Part shown: positions 59,671-64,000 of the stretch, piece after piece | Layout of the letters: each line of letters begins with the position of its first letter | How positions within the stretch are numbered: the stretch's first letter is position 1 | Source of the DNA: Tubiluchus corallicola | Lineage: Eukaryota > Priapulida > Priapulimorpha > Priapulimorphida > Tubiluchidae | NCBI GenBank assembly: GCA_030141605.1 | Contig: JAQGDQ010000054.1 | Location: 186,001 to 250,000, forward strand | Direction of reading: 5' to 3' | Length of the DNA stretch: 64,000 bases | Translations under genes and position numbers: made by a program | Notes under the pieces: generated by a model | Told to the model about the DNA's origin: nothing | What the model saw: the letters and a program-made list of their open reading frames with translations, nothing else | Databases searched by the model: none

Positions 59671-62600
59671 GAGCCGTTATTGCGCTTTTTAATTTTTCTT
59701 TTTTATTCTAGTAGATCTAGTAACTGAATCACTGGGTAACTATGATGACTTTATGTGACCTTGACATATTAACACTGCATACATGTAATGACTTTGTGTA
59801 ACTTGATGTATTAAACATAGTATAAATTAGTTAGTCTTGTCATGACTAGCAAATCACAAGGTGTAGGACTGCATAATGAATACTAAAGCTATTTGCCGCA
59901 TACCCAAATTGCTGCACCAAAAAAATACACTGTTTATTAAAATATTGGATCCAGTGATTACAAAATTATATTACAGACATATTACAGAGATATATTACAG
60001 ACAGTTTCTTAATTGGTGGTGCTAAGTTCAATAATGTAACATGTAACAATGCATGTAAAATTCAAATCTGAAACTGATGAGCAGGCCATAAAAACTACAA
60101 AAATAAATGTCTAAACAATTTCCATTCATTTAATTACAGGAATAATATTTACTGTATTGGTTTACTAATTCCTAGTTTAATCAGTGAGAGTGCGCAGTTT
60201 TAATGCAAATACAGTACAATACACTATAATTCCAAAAATGAGAAATTATTACACTTGCACTGTATAATACGTAACTATTTTCGTCAGCTGCAAAATCAGA
60301 AAGTGATGATCAGTGACCAAGCACAATAATAAATTGTGATCAGTATGTCAGTAACAAGACGACTGGCTAAGAATGCTGTAAACCGTCCATTAAGAGAGTG
60401 CGCCCTTTCTGTTACCAATAATGGCAGCGTCCTGGTGTTAAGGACAAAAAACCTCAAAGAAAAAAGTCGATAATTTGAAAAAACTATGTTTTTTGAAATT
60501 TGTTTACTGGTACTAGTCATTTACTAGCTAGAAGTTTTACTTATTTGCTTTCCAAACAGTGACTTTTTGCTCGCCCAATGGGTGACTCTGAAAGTCACTA
60601 CAAGTGGGGAGCACAGTAAAATGCGCTTCCAAATTCAAAAGAGGGGGCAAAAGGTAACCACTGCAACTCAGTAATGACTGATTAAGAATTGCAAAAAAAT
60701 GAATTTTTATTAATTAAGTCTCAACCTAAGCATCTATATTCCGTATGCATTAGGGAGGTTTGCATTAGACTGAATGGCATTTTTTGCTTTAATATTTACA
60801 TGTTAAGCTGCATTGTTTCAGTAGTCACAAATTCAAAATGCCCTTAATTTCTGATGATAATTATATGATCAAATAACAGAGTGTGCGATTATTACGAACT
60901 AACATAAAAGCAAACTAATGACGACAGTCAGTCTACTTATGGTACAATGTAGCATATAAATTATGAAGCTTGTGGAACAAGAGTAAGCTTACATGCTTTT
61001 AACTAAATTCATAGTCAAGGCCTCATTGCAGCAGTTTAATTTGCATACGAATATGCGTATAGCACAGTTATTTTCAGTTACCCCCATGGCAAAAGAAACT
61101 TACAAAAAGAACCTGTCATATTAATATATGTAATACTGTAAAAGAATTATCAATATATAGTACAATATATATATATGCACAGTATAGTAATTACAATACA
61201 TCATAACACATACACAGGCCCCATAGTTTACCAGTTTTCCAAATCACTTAAAATCAAAATATCCAGGTTTTCTAATTACCTGTTTTCAATGTATTTGGTT
61301 ATGCAACATAATATAAGAATCCACTGAACACTGAAAAAAAGGATATTATCATCCATACAGGTATTTCGTACAAACTATAGATTCACATTTTTCAATTCTC
61401 CAAACTGCTGGGTTTGGTTCAGTGGGTCTGCAGAGTATATGCAATACCAGCTGATCCTAGTGATTCTGCTGGAATCCGCCACAAAAAAATCAATAATTTC
61501 AAAAGCTAAGACACTTTTCTTGTTTAGGTGGTTTGTGAGAAATAATCGGATGATAGGCATTAAGGGACTACTGAGCAACTAGATGTGAATGTTATCTAGG
61601 TCTAAGCTTAGATTTCAGAAAAATCAAAATTAAGGCTTTGAAGCATGGTCCCTAAAATAATATAGTTAAGAAATACATTGGAGCTACATCTCTGCCAGGT
61701 TTGCAAGCCCACATAGTAGGACCAAATATCCACAGTCCACAAAAAATATTAAGGTCCAAGATCCACAAGTGACAAAATATTAATAATGACAGACCTCAGT
61801 AGTACACAGGTATGACAATAACCCTTTTTCAGTGTTCACGAGAGGATTAGACTATGTTGCACAGCCAAATAGTTTCAATTTAATCAACATTCAATACATT
61901 AAACACAAAAAAATAAAAAAGGTTATTTCTTTTCTTCCCAAGTCCACTGAAAGGAATTCATAATATTTTTTACCACAAAACTTATACTGTTGAGTTGTAT
62001 TTTCATTCTACTTGGGTTCTGTCCAGGTTTAGGGGATTATTTCAATATACCTGTAACAGGAGTATCACTGAATTGTAGAACTAGTACTTAGTAGCTTAAA
62101 TATAGGTACAAAAGCTAGAAAAAGGGATGATAAAAAGATCCGATTATCACTGATCAATTACTACACTGTTAAAATTTGAAAAATGATATATAGTTCACAT
62201 AACTTGTTTTTAGCAAAGTGGAAATTTACAGAAAACCTTAGCTAACTAAAGCACAGTGCAGTCAGAATACAGCCGTACTTAACACATTCACAGTTCAAGC
62301 TAAATTTTATTTTTATAATGTACACAATTTTACCGGTAATTGCCAAAACAAGAAATTATAAATCTAATAAAGTAGCAAACCTATTCAAAAATTCATTATT
62401 TTTAAAGTACTACACAAATTCCTTTCCACTAAAACTAAACCGAAAAACAATGACTGTAGGGCGCGGAGTACGATACTAGCCGAAATAGAGCACTTCCACT
62501 AATACGCATGTGCTAAATTTGCGGAAAAGTAGTGCCGTGTACACGGACAGCCCAAGTAGGGCACTGACGATTTCTGTCGAGAATCGAGAATTATGACATA

Positions 62601-62690
62601 ATAAAACGCGAAACTTAATTTGTTTTAGAAAAAGTAACTTTATAATAATGATGATAGTCCTTGGCAATTTACAAATGTATTTTTTACAAT
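59671..62690. other. Gene-poor AT-rich region
   Basis: No exon, RNA gene or transposon end recognised on either strand. Short TATATATA runs near 61160 only. Confidence 0.45.
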
Positions 62691-62765
62691 AATAGTTTAT
62701 CATCATTATTTGTTGTTGTTGGCATCCTTCTGTCTCGAAAGACAATGGATTGTGCGCCAAGAGAG
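62690..62765 (-). other. 3' UTR and tail of the right-edge LINE
   Basis: After the LINE stop codon the minus strand continues with a G+C-richer segment reading GTCTTTCGAGACAGAAGGATG and ends in a simple (CAA)n/(ATGATG) run near 62690-62715, which is a plausible microsatellite-type LINE tail where the sequence turns AT-rich again. Confidence 0.55.
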
Positions 62766-64000
62766 TCAGTTATTAATAAAATTGATGGAGCTGCAGCGTC
62801 GACTGTGACTGAGCCGTCCGATCCTTGAGCGGCAGTTCCGGCTGCAGGTTACACATTGGAAGGCTGTTTCATCCGGATGAGGTAGGGCATCTTTCTGGTG
62901 CCTGCGAGTCCTTTTATCCTCTTGTTTTTCCTCCCTCGTTTTCTCCGCTCTGTTAATGGCTGTCCTAACAGCAGATTTCCAGTTGCTTCGATCTGCCGCA
63001 AGCGCCTCGTAATTTGCTGGTGTCATGCCGCCTGCCTTGAGGTCCCGTTTACATACATCTTTGTAGCGGAGCAGTGGCCTCCCGGTGGGTCGGGAGCCAG
63101 TAGCAAGCTCACCGTACAGAATGTCCTTGGGCAATCTGCCGTCCTGCATGCGGGAAACATGGCCTAGCCAGCGCAGACGTCTGTTGGTGAGTATGGCATA
63201 CATGCTAGGGATTCCAGCTTTTGCTAGCACATCCTTGTTGGTTATGTGCTCTTGCCATGAGATGCCCAGGATTCTTCTGAGGCAGCGTTGGTGGAAAGCA
63301 TTGAGCCTGCGTTCTTGATGGCTATACAGAGTCCAACTCTCGCTCCCGTACAACAGTGTGCTCAGTACACATGCTTGGTACACCTGGGACTTTGTCCTGA
63401 TAGTCAGCATGTTGTTTTCCCACACCCTCTTTGTTAAGCGAGCCATCGTTGATGAGGCCTTGCCGATTCTGGAGTTCAGTTCTGTGGCCAAGCTAAGATT
63501 GCTGGAAATAACAGAACCAAGATAGGTGAAATCTTCCACCACGTCAAGGCAGCAGTCATCGATGGAGATGTGAGGGGCTGGGGAAACATTTTGGCCTAAA
63601 ACCTTGGTCTTTTGGATGCTGATTGTGAGGCCAAACTCACTGCAGGCATGGGCAAAGTTGTCAATGAGGCCTTGGAGGCCGGCTTCAGTGTGAGCTGTCA
63701 GTGCGGCATCATCTGCAAACAGCATTTCACGAAAGAGAATTTTGCGAACCCGTGACTTTGCTCGGAGACGAGAGAGGTTGAACAGGCTGCCGTCGCTTCG
63801 TGTGTGTAAATAGACTCCCTCTTCAGTTTCTTTAAATGCATAGCGCAGCAGCAGAGAGAACAGGGTACCAAAGAGGGTTGGGGCGAGGACACATCCTTGT
63901 TTAACTGTGCTTTTGATTGGGAATGGGTGTGAGGAAGAGCCGTCGGACTGAACAGTACCTTTCATTTCCTCGTGGAAGGAAGTAATCAGTCTCAGCAGCT
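62766..64000 (-). CDS. LINE ORF2 C-terminal half: reverse transcriptase plus zinc knuckle, runs off the window
   Basis: Retrotransposon polyprotein that copies its own RNA at the insertion site. The frame is open from the window edge for 410 codons (LLRLITSFHEEMKGTVQ at the edge, in frame with the ATG at 63965) to a TAA at 62766. In order: KQGCVLAPTLF (reverse-transcriptase box 4 type), LFADDAALTAH with catalytic FADD, GLTISIQKTKV, FTYLGSVIS, LYGSESWTL, CLRRILGISWQEHITNKDVL, RRLRWLGHVSRM, and a C-X2-C-X12-H-X3-C zinc motif near the end (CVTC to HSRRC). The endonuclease and fingers lie outside. No stop or frameshift occurs, and G+C is visibly above the flanks, unlike the broken LINE at 11.9 kb. 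Clade not assigned. Confidence 0.92.
   Translation of the reverse strand, partial: LLRLITSFHEEMKGTVQSDGSSSHPFPIKSTVKQGCVLAPTLFGTLFSLLLRYAFKETEEGVYLHTRSDGSLFNLSRLRAKSRVRKILFREMLFADDAALTAHTEAGLQGLIDNFAHACSEFGLTISIQKTKVLGQNVSPAPHISIDDCCLDVVEDFTYLGSVISSNLSLATELNSRIGKASSTMARLTKRVWENNMLTIRTKSQVYQACVLSTLLYGSESWTLYSHQERRLNAFHQRCLRRILGISWQEHITNKDVLAKAGIPSMYAILTNRRLRWLGHVSRMQDGRLPKDILYGELATGSRPTGRPLLRYKDVCKRDLKAGGMTPANYEALAADRSNWKSAVRTAINRAEKTREEKQEDKRTRRHQKDALPHPDETAFQCVTCSRNCRSRIGRLSHSRRCSSINFINN

Overview
This 64 kb window comes from the nuclear genome of an intron-rich, AT-rich animal. All four recognisable genes are animal single-copy genes with GT-AG introns (one intron is GC-AG), and the space between and inside them is full of transposon debris. 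I read it as a non-insect invertebrate (sponge, cnidarian or lophotrochozoan-like) but the sequence alone does not settle the phylum. There are no bacterial-style operons, CRISPR arrays or prophages. Exon boundaries were assigned by hand from splice sites, reading phase and remembered homologues; no search was run.

Layout. (1) 325-8779, plus strand: the last 17 coding exons of USP7, from the catalytic aspartate through the C-terminal ubiquitin-like domains; its 5' part lies left of the window. One intron carries a dead R2-type retrotransposon tail. (2) 8780-16768: USP7 3' flank, a broken LINE (about 11.9-14.84 kb), a long hairpin at its 3' end, and a pogo/Tigger-like element with TA duplications abutting a (TA)n(GT)n microsatellite. 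(3) 16786-22420, plus strand: complete five-exon MRPS30 (mitoribosomal mL65). (4) 24063-29763, minus strand: MAP2K4 (MKK4), ten firm exons plus the 3' part of an N-terminal exon, with a MITE in one intron. (5) 34047-42908, minus strand: a three-coding-exon NCK/dock SH3-SH3-SH3-SH2 adaptor with a long 3' flank. (6) 43-62.6 kb: no gene I can identify; MITE-like inverted repeats, microsatellites, interstitial telomere-like sequence, a LINE fragment, a tRNA-derived SINE and copies of a GTTTGTCTGTTTGT-type dispersed repeat. (7) 62766-64000, minus strand: the uninterrupted 3' half of a LINE ORF, visibly richer in G+C than its surroundings and running off the window.

Functionally, NCK and MAP2K4 both belong to receptor-tyrosine-kinase/JNK signalling (NCK recruits upstream kinases, MKK4 activates JNK), but their adjacency here is most simply coincidental synteny; USP7 and MRPS30 are housekeeping genes. 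I found no convincing novel gene system. The most interesting material is the set of apparently unclassified inverted-repeat elements and the probably recently active LINE at the right edge.
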